64,000 bases of DNA from UBA1737 sp964541525. Lineage in GTDB: Bacteria; Bacillota_I; Bacilli_A; ML615J-28; CAG-313. Location of the stretch: positions 1 to 64,000 of the forward strand of contig CAZIQF010000005.1 of the NCBI GenBank assembly GCA_964541525.1. Reading direction: 5' to 3'. The notes under the pieces were generated by a model. That model made no database searches. It saw only the letters and a program-made list of their open reading frames with translations, and was not told where the DNA came from. Position 1 is the stretch's first letter; every line of letters starts with the position of its first letter. The position numbers were made by a program, and so were the translations under genes. Below are positions 41,907 through 51,600 of this stretch, piece after piece.

Positions 41907-43283
41907 ATGATTAATTTTATTATCAAATATTGGTACATACCAATTTTAGTTTTAATTTTTTTAACGGGAATTATTCTAACGATTAGATTAAGAGGAATTC
42001 AGTTTCGATGTTTAGGTAAAGCATTAAAATTAATGTTTAGTTCGAAAAAAGATGGTGAGGGTGAAGTATCAACCTTTGGTGCTTTATGCATATCGCTTTC
42101 GGCGACAATTGGTACTGGTAATATTATTGGTGTTGCAACAGCTCTAGCCATTGGTGGTCCTGGTGCTTTATTTTGGATGACTTTTTTTGCTATTTTTGGT
42201 CTTGCCACTAAATATTCTGAAGGTTTTCTTGCAATTAAATATCGAAAGTTTAGTTCGAATGGTGAAGTTCAGGGTGGACCATTTGCATATATTGAGTATG
42301 GTATGGGTAAGAAATTTATTCCCCTTGCTAAAACCTTTGCTTTATGTGCAGCAATCGCTTCAGCATTAGGAATTGGAACGATGACCCAATCAAATGGTAT
42401 TAGTGAAGCAATTATTAATGTTGTACCATTAAATATTGCAAATTTACATCTTAATTTTTTTAATCAAAATGTTAGTATAGTATCTTTAGTTGTAGGAATG
42501 ATTATTACCATTTTGACTGGTTTAATTATTTTTGGTGGTGTAAAAAGAATTGCTAAAGTTTGTGAATATATCGTTCCTTTTATGGCATTTATTTATCTTG
42601 GTAGCACCCTTTTAATCTTAATCTTAAATTATCAATTAATTCCTAATGCGTTAAAAGATATAGTAATACTTGCAGTAAACCCTAAAAGTGCGATTGGGGC
42701 TTTAGCCGGATATACTATTCTTAAAGCCATTGTTAATGGGGCCCAAAAAGGTATTTTTGCCAATGAAGCAGGACTTGGATCAACTCCGATTGCTCTTGCA
42801 ACTTCATCAACTAATGATCCAGTTAAAGAAGGTTTAATCTCAATGGCAGGGATGGTTATTACGATTGTTATTTGTATTATGACTGGTCTTGCAGTAGTCA
42901 TCACCAATGCTTATAATACCGGCTTATTAGGAATCAATATTACTAACCTAGCGTTTACTAAAGGTTTAATCTTTAATGAAACATTTAGTTCAGTAATTTT
43001 ACTTTTATGTATTATCTTTTTTGCGTTTACTACGATTATTGGTTGGAATGTATATGGAGTTAAATGTATTAATTACTTAACGAACAATAATCAAAAAGTG
43101 GCTAAAATCTATATAGTTTTTTATTTATTAATGGTTTATTTAGGTTCATTTTTAAAAGTTGATTTAATTTGGAATCTAGCAGATATTTTTAATGGTTTAA
43201 TGGCTATTCCCAATTTAATTGCGTTAATCTATTTAAGTAAAGATGTATCAAAAACCACAATTGATGTCTTATACAAGGAGTAA
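41907..43283 (+). CDS. Sodium:alanine symporter (AGCS family)
   Basis: A 458-aa amino-acid:cation symporter, about 11 TM segments. Family motifs: LSATIGTGNIIGVATALAIG near 64-83, GGPFAYIEYGMG, and GIFANEAGLGSTPIALATS (the AGCS signature). The ATG at 41907 lies 20 nt from the only good ribosome site (AAGGAG, 41881-41886); an in-frame ATA at 41895 is perfectly spaced (8 nt) and may be the true, non-canonical start adding four residues. dusB starts 3 bp after its stop. Confidence 0.92.
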   Translation: MINFIIKYWYIPILVLIFLTGIILTIRLRGIQFRCLGKALKLMFSSKKDGEGEVSTFGALCISLSATIGTGNIIGVATALAIGGPGALFWMTFFAIFGLATKYSEGFLAIKYRKFSSNGEVQGGPFAYIEYGMGKKFIPLAKTFALCAAIASALGIGTMTQSNGISEAIINVVPLNIANLHLNFFNQNVSIVSLVVGMIITILTGLIIFGGVKRIAKVCEYIVPFMAFIYLGSTLLILILNYQLIPNALKDIVILAVNPKSAIGALAGYTILKAIVNGAQKGIFANEAGLGSTPIALATSSTNDPVKEGLISMAGMVITIVICIMTGLAVVITNAYNTGLLGINITNLAFTKGLIFNETFSSVILLLCIIFFAFTTIIGWNVYGVKCINYLTNNNQKVAKIYIVFYLLMVYLGSFLKVDLIWNLADIFNGLMAIPNLIALIYLSKDVSKTTIDVLYKE

Positions 43284-43286
43284 ATA

Positions 43287-44270
43287 ATGAAAATCGGAAA
43301 AGTTGAAACAAGGAATAATGTAATCTTAGCCCCAATGGCTGGCGTTACAACTGCAGCATTTAGAACACTGGCTTTAGAACATGGAGCAGGAATGGTTTAT
43401 GCCGAAATGGTTAGTGATAAAGGTCTTGCATATGCGAACAATAAAACTCTAGAAATGATTGAAGTCGATGCTAAAGAACATCCAATTGCGATGCAAGTGT
43501 TTGGTTCTAGTCCCGATACTATTTTAGAAGCAGCAAAACTGATTGAATCGCGTTCGCAAGCAGATATTATTGATGTTAATATGGGATGTCCAGTCCAAAA
43601 AATTATTAAAGCGGGATCGGGATCAGCCTTACTAAAAAACCCAGATAAGATTTATGAAATTGTTAAAACTTTAGTTGATAATATTAGCCTACCCGTAACC
43701 GTTAAAATTAGAGCGGGATATGATCATTCATCGATCAATTGTGATAAGGTCAGTAAATTAATCGAACAAGCCGGAGCGAAAGCGATTTGTATTCATGGTA
43801 GAACCAGATCAGATATGTATAATGGTAGTGCCAATTTAGATTATATTAAAATGGTCAAAGAAGCAGTATCAATTCCGGTTATTGGTAATGGTGACATCAA
43901 AGATGTTACCTCAGCTCTTAAGATGAAAAATGAAACGGGATGTGATGCGTTAATGATTGGCCGTGCAGCTTGTGGTAATCCTTGGATTTTTGAAGAAATC
44001 AACACCTTTTTAACGACCGGAGAAATAATTGAAAGACCAACTAAACAAGCAATAATTGAAACAATGTTAGAACATACCAAAAGATTGATTACTCTAAAAG
44101 GTGAACATGTCGCTTTAGTTGAAATGCGAACTCATGCTGCTTGGTATTTAAAACAATTAATTGGAACTAAGAATTATCGTCAACAAGTTGTATCGGTATC
44201 AAGCTTTGAAGCATTAGAAAGACTCGCAGTAGAAATTATTAATAATGACTTGATATATGTAAAACGATAG
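43287..44270 (+). CDS. dusB: tRNA-dihydrouridine synthase, DusB type
   Basis: Flavoenzyme reducing uridines in the tRNA D-loop. 327 aa: APMAGVT at the N-terminus, DVNMGCPVQKI with catalytic C101, VKIRAGYD, ICIHGRTRSDMY and IGNGDI plus ALMIGRAACGNPWIF are the standard blocks. Coupled to the upstream symporter. Confidence 0.95.
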   Translation: MKIGKVETRNNVILAPMAGVTTAAFRTLALEHGAGMVYAEMVSDKGLAYANNKTLEMIEVDAKEHPIAMQVFGSSPDTILEAAKLIESRSQADIIDVNMGCPVQKIIKAGSGSALLKNPDKIYEIVKTLVDNISLPVTVKIRAGYDHSSINCDKVSKLIEQAGAKAICIHGRTRSDMYNGSANLDYIKMVKEAVSIPVIGNGDIKDVTSALKMKNETGCDALMIGRAACGNPWIFEEINTFLTTGEIIERPTKQAIIETMLEHTKRLITLKGEHVALVEMRTHAAWYLKQLIGTKNYRQQVVSVSSFEALERLAVEIINNDLIYVKR

Positions 44271-44294
44271 GTAAAAAAATACCTATCGTTTTTA
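44264..44294 (+). terminator. dusB terminator, overlapping its stop codon
   Basis: ACGATAGGT (44264-44272) with ACCTATCGT (44281-44289), 8-nt loop, T-run. The last two codons of dusB form the 5' arm. Confidence 0.85.
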
Positions 44295-44331
44295 TATGCA
44301 TATTTTTATCGATTATTTAATATTTTATAGT

Positions 44332-45054
44332 ATGAAAAAAATATTGATCATTTTAATTATCTTTTTTTTATTTTTAATTTCTAGTTGTAAAAAACAAGAA
44401 GAAAGCAAAATTGAATGTATGAAAGTATCATGTATTGAAGATTTAACGCATTCTACCTTAACGGTTTACTTAAATATATATACTACTTTAGATGTGGAAA
44501 CAATAAAAATTCCCAATCAACAATATTTAGAAAGTTCGATTTTAACTTTAAAAAAAATTACTGAATATTGTTTTGAAGAACAATTGGAAAAAGCTTTTGT
44601 TTATCAATTTTTATTAACTTTTAAAAATGAAGTCTTTACTTTAACTAAAATTAAGCTTCTAATCAATGATATCAGTCAAACAATTGATATTGGTCTTTAC
44701 AAAACGATTAAGATTAATCATGATGATGTGGATATTAAAGTTACGACTAATATTGTTGATCAAAACATTGAAATCTATGTTCATAATAATTTAGATCGAA
44801 CGATTTATTTAACGAAAGTAGAAGAATACTTAATGTCCAATCTCAATTTACAAGTTGGGAAAATTAACCTTAGTGAGACATATTTATATTCAGGAGCGAC
44901 TAGAAGTTTTAATGTAATTGAATTAACCATCCCTCAAAACTATAAAATGGTATCGGGTATTTTAAAATTGGAATTTACTACTAATTTAAAAAAATATCAA
45001 GTGTATGCAACTTATTACTTAAATGACACAGTAGAAGTGTTAAATATAATTTAA
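44332..45054 (+). CDS. Predicted lipoprotein of unknown function
   Basis: A 240-aa protein beginning KKILIILIIFFLFLISSC: a lipoprotein signal with lipobox ISSC at residues 16-19. The mature part is beta-rich, with repeated patterns such as SSILTLKKITEY and TIDIGLYKTIKINHD, and no recognised domain. There is no Shine-Dalgarno sequence in the ~35 nt between the dusB terminator and the ATG, so the mRNA may be leaderless or nearly so. Start at 44332 is chosen for the signal peptide; a longer frame from 44296 would bury it. Confidence 0.7.
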   Translation: MKKILIILIIFFLFLISSCKKQEESKIECMKVSCIEDLTHSTLTVYLNIYTTLDVETIKIPNQQYLESSILTLKKITEYCFEEQLEKAFVYQFLLTFKNEVFTLTKIKLLINDISQTIDIGLYKTIKINHDDVDIKVTTNIVDQNIEIYVHNNLDRTIYLTKVEEYLMSNLNLQVGKINLSETYLYSGATRSFNVIELTIPQNYKMVSGILKLEFTTNLKKYQVYATYYLNDTVEVLNII

Positions 45055-45057
45055 AAA

Positions 45058-45080
45058 AGACTCAAACTATGAGTCTATTT
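45058..45080. terminator. Short hairpin between convergent genes
   Basis: AGACTC (45058-45063) with GAGTCT (45071-45076), T-rich on the plus side and T-run (from the A-run) on the minus side. Overlaps the hflX stop. Confidence 0.6.
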
Positions 45081-46352
45081 AATTTCATATTCTTGGTATA
45101 AGTTATATAAGTATTCACTTAAGGTTACAACCACCTTGATGCCTTCATTTAAATATTCAGTACTACTAATATGGGCTTTTTCTTTTAAGACATTATAGAT
45201 TTCTCCTTTGGTATAAGGAAGCATTAAACTAACTGTTAAGTCTTTAAATAATATACTTTCAATATATGTTAGTAGTTCATCAATTCCTTCAAGCGTGCGA
45301 TTGGATATTTTAAGCATTGGTTGATATTCGGTAGGAATGAAAATCAAATTTTTGACTAAATCAACTTTATTATATGCATAAACAATCGGAATATCGCTAC
45401 AACCTAATTTCTTTAATACTTCATTGGTTGTTTCAATTTGCCATTTCATATATGGACTTGAAGCATCAATTAAATGAACAATTAGTGAACTTTCGGTAAT
45501 TTCTTCTAAAGTTGATTTAAAAGATTCAACTAAATGATGGGGCAATTTATTGACAAAACCAACTGTATCTGTGATTAAAAATTCATGATTATTAGCCAGT
45601 TTAATTCTTCTTGTGGAAGTATCTAGGGTTGCAAAAAGCATATCTTTAACGAATACTTCCTTTTCAACATCGCTACCAGCACATCTTAATAAGCTATTAA
45701 TCGTTGAAGACTTTCCAGCATTAGTATAGCCAACAAATGATACAACTAAAGTATTAGTTTTCTTTCGCATTTTTCTCGCAGTTTGGCGATCTAAGCTAAT
45801 TGCATATAAATCGCTTTTTAATTTATCAATGCGTTTTTCAATAATTCGACGGTCTAACTCTAATTTAGTTTCACCGGCTCCTCTTCTCGCACCAGCACCA
45901 CCACTAGCGCCACCACCAGTTCTTGAAAGGTTTTTTCTCGCACCGACTAATCTTGGTAACATATAGTTAAGATGAGCTAATTCAACTTGTAATGTTGCCT
46001 CTTTGGTCCGAGCTCTTGTTTTAAAAATTTCTAAAATTAGCATTGTTCGATCCATGATTTCACATTCTATTACATCAGCTAAATTAGCTAATTGAGCAGG
46101 AGTTAATTCATCATTAAAGATAACTAAATCAACATCTTTAATTTCGACCATCTCTTTAATTTCGAAGACTTTACCACTACCAACATAAGTAGCGTTATTA
46201 AATGAAGGTAAGTTTTGGGTAATCACTGCGACACATTCCATCATACATGCCTCACAAAGTGCCGAAAGTTCTTTCATTTCATAATTAAAAAATTCTTCAT
46301 TTTTTGTACATACACCAACAATAATCGCTTTTCTAGTTATCATTTCTTCCAT
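45075..46352 (-). CDS. hflX: GTPase HflX
   Basis: Ribosome-splitting/rescue GTPase. 426 aa: N-terminal glycine-containing domain with NNATYVGSGKV, the TGGGASGGAGARRGAGETK stretch typical of HflX, then the G domain with G1 GYTNAGKSS, G3 DTVGF and G4 NKVD. ATG 46352 lies 7 nt behind GGAGGTG; the ORF extends 6 codons further upstream through that site. Confidence 0.96.
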   Translation of the reverse strand: MEEMITRKAIIVGVCTKNEEFFNYEMKELSALCEACMMECVAVITQNLPSFNNATYVGSGKVFEIKEMVEIKDVDLVIFNDELTPAQLANLADVIECEIMDRTMLILEIFKTRARTKEATLQVELAHLNYMLPRLVGARKNLSRTGGGASGGAGARRGAGETKLELDRRIIEKRIDKLKSDLYAISLDRQTARKMRKKTNTLVVSFVGYTNAGKSSTINSLLRCAGSDVEKEVFVKDMLFATLDTSTRRIKLANNHEFLITDTVGFVNKLPHHLVESFKSTLEEITESSLIVHLIDASSPYMKWQIETTNEVLKKLGCSDIPIVYAYNKVDLVKNLIFIPTEYQPMLKISNRTLEGIDELLTYIESILFKDLTVSLMLPYTKGEIYNVLKEKAHISSTEYLNEGIKVVVTLSEYLYNLYQEYEIK

Positions 46353-46462
46353 ATAATAACACCTCCACATTACTAGTATATCACAAAAGGACTTAATTTA
46401 TAATAATTTAACAATACCTTTCATATACTTAACTATAGGTAATGAAGAAAGGAAGAAAAATA

Positions 46463-48397
46463 ATGTTGGAAACATTTAGTACTAAAGCCGTTCAATTAAT
46501 TGATGAGGCTAAACAATTATCGAAAGAAATGTCTGAAGTATCAGGTACTATAGTTGAGGTCACTACCTATCATTTATTATTATCAATGTTTCTTGCGAAT
46601 GATACGATTTGTCATTTTTTGTTGAAAGAAGAAAATAAAACATTGGATGATATAGTTAATGCGAGAAATAAAATCACTTACACCGAAGAACTAGGAACCG
46701 TTTTTACAAAAGAATTTGAAGCCATTGTCGCTTTAGCTAGTAGAATAGCCTTAAAAGTTGAATCGGAATATGTCTATGATGAACACTTATTTTATGCAAT
46801 TTTAGAACATCAAGATAATCTAGCAGTTAAAGTAATTAATGAATTAAATCTAAATATTGATTTATTGAAACAAGACATTGAAGATATTTTTAATTTTTAT
46901 CAAACAGAAATTATTTATCAGCCCCAAAAAGAAGAACAACTAAAATATTTAATCTGTTTAAGCGATATAAAACACATTCATCCCTATATTACAAGAAGTA
47001 CCTATATTGAACAAATGATTTATATTTTAAATAAACGACAAAAGAATAACCCTTTATTAATTGGTTCAGCAGGAGTTGGTAAAACCGCTCTAGTTGAAGG
47101 TTTAACTAAATATATCAGTGAAAAGATTTATGAATTAGATTTAGGGGGGATGATCGCCGGTACTAAATATCGAGGTGAAATGGAAGAAAAAATTATTAAT
47201 GCAATAGAATATGTCAGCAAGAATAATGGAATTTTATTTATTGATGAAATTCACAATATCGTTGGTGCGGGATCAAATGATGGTAGTTTAGATTTAGCTA
47301 ATCTTTTAAAACCATATTTATCAAAAGGTGTAATTAAAATTATTGCAGCAACGACTTTAGATGAATATTATCAATATATGGATAAAGATAAAGCTTTGAC
47401 CAGAAGATTTCAAAATATTTTTATTGATGAACCAACTAAAGAAGAAACCGTTACAATCTTAAAAGGAATTAAAACTAAATATGAAGAATACTATCATACT
47501 GTAATCAGTGATGAATTAATTGAATATATTGTCAAACAAACAGATGATAATTTGTTAAACAAAAAATTCCCGGATAAAGCAATTGATGTGCTAGACGAAA
47601 CCTTTTCCAGATATCGTCTAAAACAAGAAGATTTGAAAAAGTTAGTTCTAAAAGTAATTGAAAATATTAATGGAATCAAATTACCAACTAAAGAAGAAAT
47701 CCAAACAATGAAGTTAAATTATGAAGAATTAGTCCCATTTTATTTACGTAAATTATATCCTCTAACTAATGTTAAAAATTTAGGCATTATTAAAGTTAAT
47801 CATAATTTTAAAATTAATCTCCTTTTAAATGATTTAAATCAAGTTTTCAATTTCAAGAAAGAAATGTTATTAACAATTGATGCAAATGACTATCAAACGA
47901 TTGAATCAATTAATAATTTAACCGGATCATCAAAAGGTTATGTTGGATATGAACAAGGTGGTTTACTCTATAATCATATTTTAAAGTATCCGATTAGTTT
48001 GATTTATCTTAAAAACTTTAATCAATCTGTGCCTAGTTTTAAAGTCTTTTTTAAAGACTTATTTAAAAAAGATTATATTATGGATGCTCATATGCGAATG
48101 ATTTATTTGAAAAATACGTTATTTATTGTTCAAGATATAGATAAGCAAATAACGGTTGGATTTGTTAATCAACAAAATCGTCAAAATAAATATTATGATT
48201 ATTATCTAAAAAAACAAATAACAATGGAAAATTTAGAGATAGATACGTATCTTTTAAAAAAAGGAATTATTATTGAAGGTTTAAAACATTTAAGTGAACA
48301 AGAACAACTTAACTTATTTTATCAAGCGATTACTAAACCAATGGGAAAATATAAAGTAAAATTAGAACAAGAAACAATTGTGCTAGAACAGGTATGA
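46463..48397 (+). CDS. ClpC-like Hsp100 ATPase with an inactivated second AAA module
   Basis: A 644-aa Clp ATPase. Residues 1-140 are a ClpC-type N domain. D1 is complete: Walker A GSAGVGKT near 201, pore loop GTKYRGEMEE, Walker B ILFIDEIHN near 256, arginine finger LTRRFQ. The ClpC middle domain seems absent. D2 is a shell: no P-loop, Walker B replaced by LIYLKNFN, yet the D2 pore loop GYVGYEQGG (about 492) is kept. No ClpP-binding IGF-type loop is evident. Start at ATG 46463; AAAGGAAG lies within the longer frame. A TAATAAT-14-CATATACT element upstream fits sigma-E loosely. Own terminator at 48416. Confidence 0.85.
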   Translation: MLETFSTKAVQLIDEAKQLSKEMSEVSGTIVEVTTYHLLLSMFLANDTICHFLLKEENKTLDDIVNARNKITYTEELGTVFTKEFEAIVALASRIALKVESEYVYDEHLFYAILEHQDNLAVKVINELNLNIDLLKQDIEDIFNFYQTEIIYQPQKEEQLKYLICLSDIKHIHPYITRSTYIEQMIYILNKRQKNNPLLIGSAGVGKTALVEGLTKYISEKIYELDLGGMIAGTKYRGEMEEKIINAIEYVSKNNGILFIDEIHNIVGAGSNDGSLDLANLLKPYLSKGVIKIIAATTLDEYYQYMDKDKALTRRFQNIFIDEPTKEETVTILKGIKTKYEEYYHTVISDELIEYIVKQTDDNLLNKKFPDKAIDVLDETFSRYRLKQEDLKKLVLKVIENINGIKLPTKEEIQTMKLNYEELVPFYLRKLYPLTNVKNLGIIKVNHNFKINLLLNDLNQVFNFKKEMLLTIDANDYQTIESINNLTGSSKGYVGYEQGGLLYNHILKYPISLIYLKNFNQSVPSFKVFFKDLFKKDYIMDAHMRMIYLKNTLFIVQDIDKQITVGFVNQQNRQNKYYDYYLKKQITMENLEIDTYLLKKGIIIEGLKHLSEQEQLNLFYQAITKPMGKYKVKLEQETIVLEQV

Positions 48398-48415
48398 TGA
48401 CAATATAATGATATT

Positions 48416-48448
48416 GAACTTATATTTTTTGATATAAGTTCTTTTTAA
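48416..48448 (+). terminator. Terminator of the ClpC-like gene
   Basis: GAACTTATAT (48416-48425) with ATATAAGTTC (48432-48441), 6-nt loop, T-run. A new promoter follows (extended -10 TGTTATAAT, 48603-48611). Confidence 0.8.
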
Positions 48449-48643
48449 TTTTGGCTTAAGTATTGATACAATAATATCATCAACAAACTTTAATCTCTTT
48501 ATTTAGTTTATTATTTTTTAGTTGATAGGGATTAATTTATTCACATCGATTAAATGATTATAAAAATAAAAAACTATATTTTAATATTTTTTTTGTTTGA
48601 TGTGTTATAATAAATATAAGTAGTATGTTTAATGAGGTGGACA

Positions 48644-51600
48644 ATGAAAAGAAGCGAAAATAAAACTTACCACATTCAATCCATAAATAAACATTTAGTT
48701 AATATATTAGAAGAAAATTATTATATCGAACTTGGTAATGTTGACTTACATATTATTGAAGCGATTTTAATTGGACAAACAGTAAATTTTAATCAAATGT
48801 TTGATTATAATATCTTAACTAAAGGTATTGGCAAAATTATTGATGAAACAGATGATGCTCATTTTCAATTTAATTATTTATATGAACTTCATCAAAAATC
48901 ATCATCATCGAAATTCGTTTTAACATGTGGAACAATTAGATATTTAGATAAAACTGGGGTTGAAACATACGCACCGATAGTATTAATCCCACTTAGTTTA
49001 GATTATCTTAATATGGAATTTGTAATTAATAGTTCACCAAAAATTAATAGTGTTTTTATTCGATTACTTAAAAGAAACTATCGAAAAGAAAAAGATCTAT
49101 TAGAACAAAAAAAACAAGAAGTGGTTCAAGAAGAAGCGATTAATTCAGTCACAGAACAGATCAATAATATCAATAATCTAATTCATAATCTTGATATTAT
49201 CGAAGAAACTAAACTTTCTAGTGTTTATGAAATTGATATGTTATGCAAACGATTAAGTGAACTAACATCATTAACCATTGATACAACTAATTACTTAACG
49301 GTTGTGGAAGTTGAGTATCCCGATTATATTGATAAAAAAGGGTTATTTGGTATTCAACGTTCAATCTATGAAATGAATGATATTGAACTATTAAACCAAT
49401 ATTTTTTAACTACTCATGGGATTTTGACTAGTAATATTGAACAAAAATATATTACACTAAAGGCGCATCAAGGTGAATCATTTGTTGTTGATGGTCGTCT
49501 TGGTTCGGGTAAAACGCAAACTGTAATTAATATTATTGGTGATTTTTTATTTGAAGCTAAAAGAGTTTTGTATGTTAACCATGATTTAGATAACATTAAT
49601 GATTTTAGAAGAAAGATTAAATTTTTAGGTCTTGGTAGTTATCTATATGATTTAACTAAAAATGTTAGTGATATTGATAATGAAACCGAATTAGAAGTTA
49701 AAAAATATGGTAAATTTAATTTTAATAAGATTAATGATCTTGCATCATATCGTAATATATATGATTATAAGTTTCATGGTTATCCCTATAGTTATATCCT
49801 AGAAAAAATTGCGATTCGTAAAGCAAGACAAATTCAAAATAATGTCGTTTTAGAAGAAAACTTAGACCGCGAAGAAGTTGAATATATCTATAAAGCATTA
49901 AAACAAATAGAATATGAATTACAATTTATTGATCCATTACCAGATAATGTTTGGGGATCATTATCATCAGCAAAAAATGCTCCCGATGTATCAGAGATTA
50001 TTGAACGAACTAATAACTTGTTAGAACAAACGAAAAAATTACTTAAACTATTAAGCAAAATTGAAACAAAATATCATTTAGAAGAAATTGATTCTATATC
50101 CAATTTTCATCGTTTAATTGAACAAATGATCAGTTTTGTCAGTGTTAGACCTATCCTTAAATGGATTGAAACTGATTTTTATGAAAAATCACATCAAGCG
50201 TTAGCCGAAATTAATAATGATATTGATATCCATTATAGTTGTACGACATTCTATAAACAACATTGCCCAGATGACTATCTTCCTGGCAGTATTAGTGAGG
50301 CTTTTAAAACAATTATCCATAAACATTATGATATTAAAAATGCTTATAGTGCTGATTGTGTATATGTCAATGAATTATTATCATCATTTGATCAGTTATG
50401 TGCGCTTGTTGATCAAATTAAAAAATGGGTTAAAGACTCAATAAATTGTTATGATTTATTAAAGAAGTATTTTAATTATGATACACCTAATCGAAATCAA
50501 TTTATTTTATTTAATAAGCTACTTAGTTTACTTCAAACTTATGAAATTGATGATGTATGGTTCTTAGAGTTTGTTGAAAACCCCAAAGAAATGATAAAAA
50601 AATCAATTACACTAAGTGAAGAATTTAAACAATTACAGACTTTGAGGGAATCACTTTTACCATATCTAACGTTTAATGAACTTATTTTTGTTAATGTAGA
50701 AGAAATTGTTAATCATAAACGTTTTACCCGCATTTTAAAGAAACATCTTAATCAGCCTAAAATTAAACAAGATGGTTTAAGTGTAAATACCATTTGTTCT
50801 CGATTTAAAGCCTACTATGAACAATGCTTATTGATTAAAAATGAACTACCAAAGCAAACATCATTTAATCAATTTGATGAACAAATTTGGAATGCTTATT
50901 TGAATTTTCTAATTTTTGTCAGCAAATTAACATCATTTGAAACTAATAGTTTAGTTTATTTATTTAAGAATGGTTTAAATCAAAAGGGTGGATCAAAAGA
51001 ACAATTAATTAGTAATTTACATCGCTTAAGAGAAAATCAAAAAGAATTAGAAATTATTGAACATCATTTAGGTAAATATAATATTGCAATAGCAGGGGAT
51101 AATTTCTTAGAATCGGTTTATTTTATTAAAAGTAATCTTAATTACTTAGACAAAGTAATTGATGCGATAAAGAAAATTCAAAATAGTTTTATTGATAGTA
51201 GGAATTTAAAAACGACAGATATCTTAACTTTAATCGAAATTGATAATCAACACTTATTAGTACTCGACCGAATGGAAAAAAATAGTGATCGTTATGAACA
51301 ATTGTTTGGTTCAGCATTTAAAAAATTTGCGACTCTAACATCAGAAATTACGCAATCAATTGAACGCTTTATGGAATTTATGAAACGTTTTAAAACTACT
51401 GATACAATAACTCAACAAGAACTACTTACGGTGCTCCTAGCTGAGAAACCATTTACGGATTTTTTAGATAATATTGGTTTGTTTACGAATAGTCATAGTG
51501 AATGGTTTAGTGCCTTAAGAGACTTTTCGACTTGTTTCTTTGGCGGAAAGATGGGGCTTCAAAATAGCACCTTTAAAGAGATTATTGCGTTATTAAAAGT

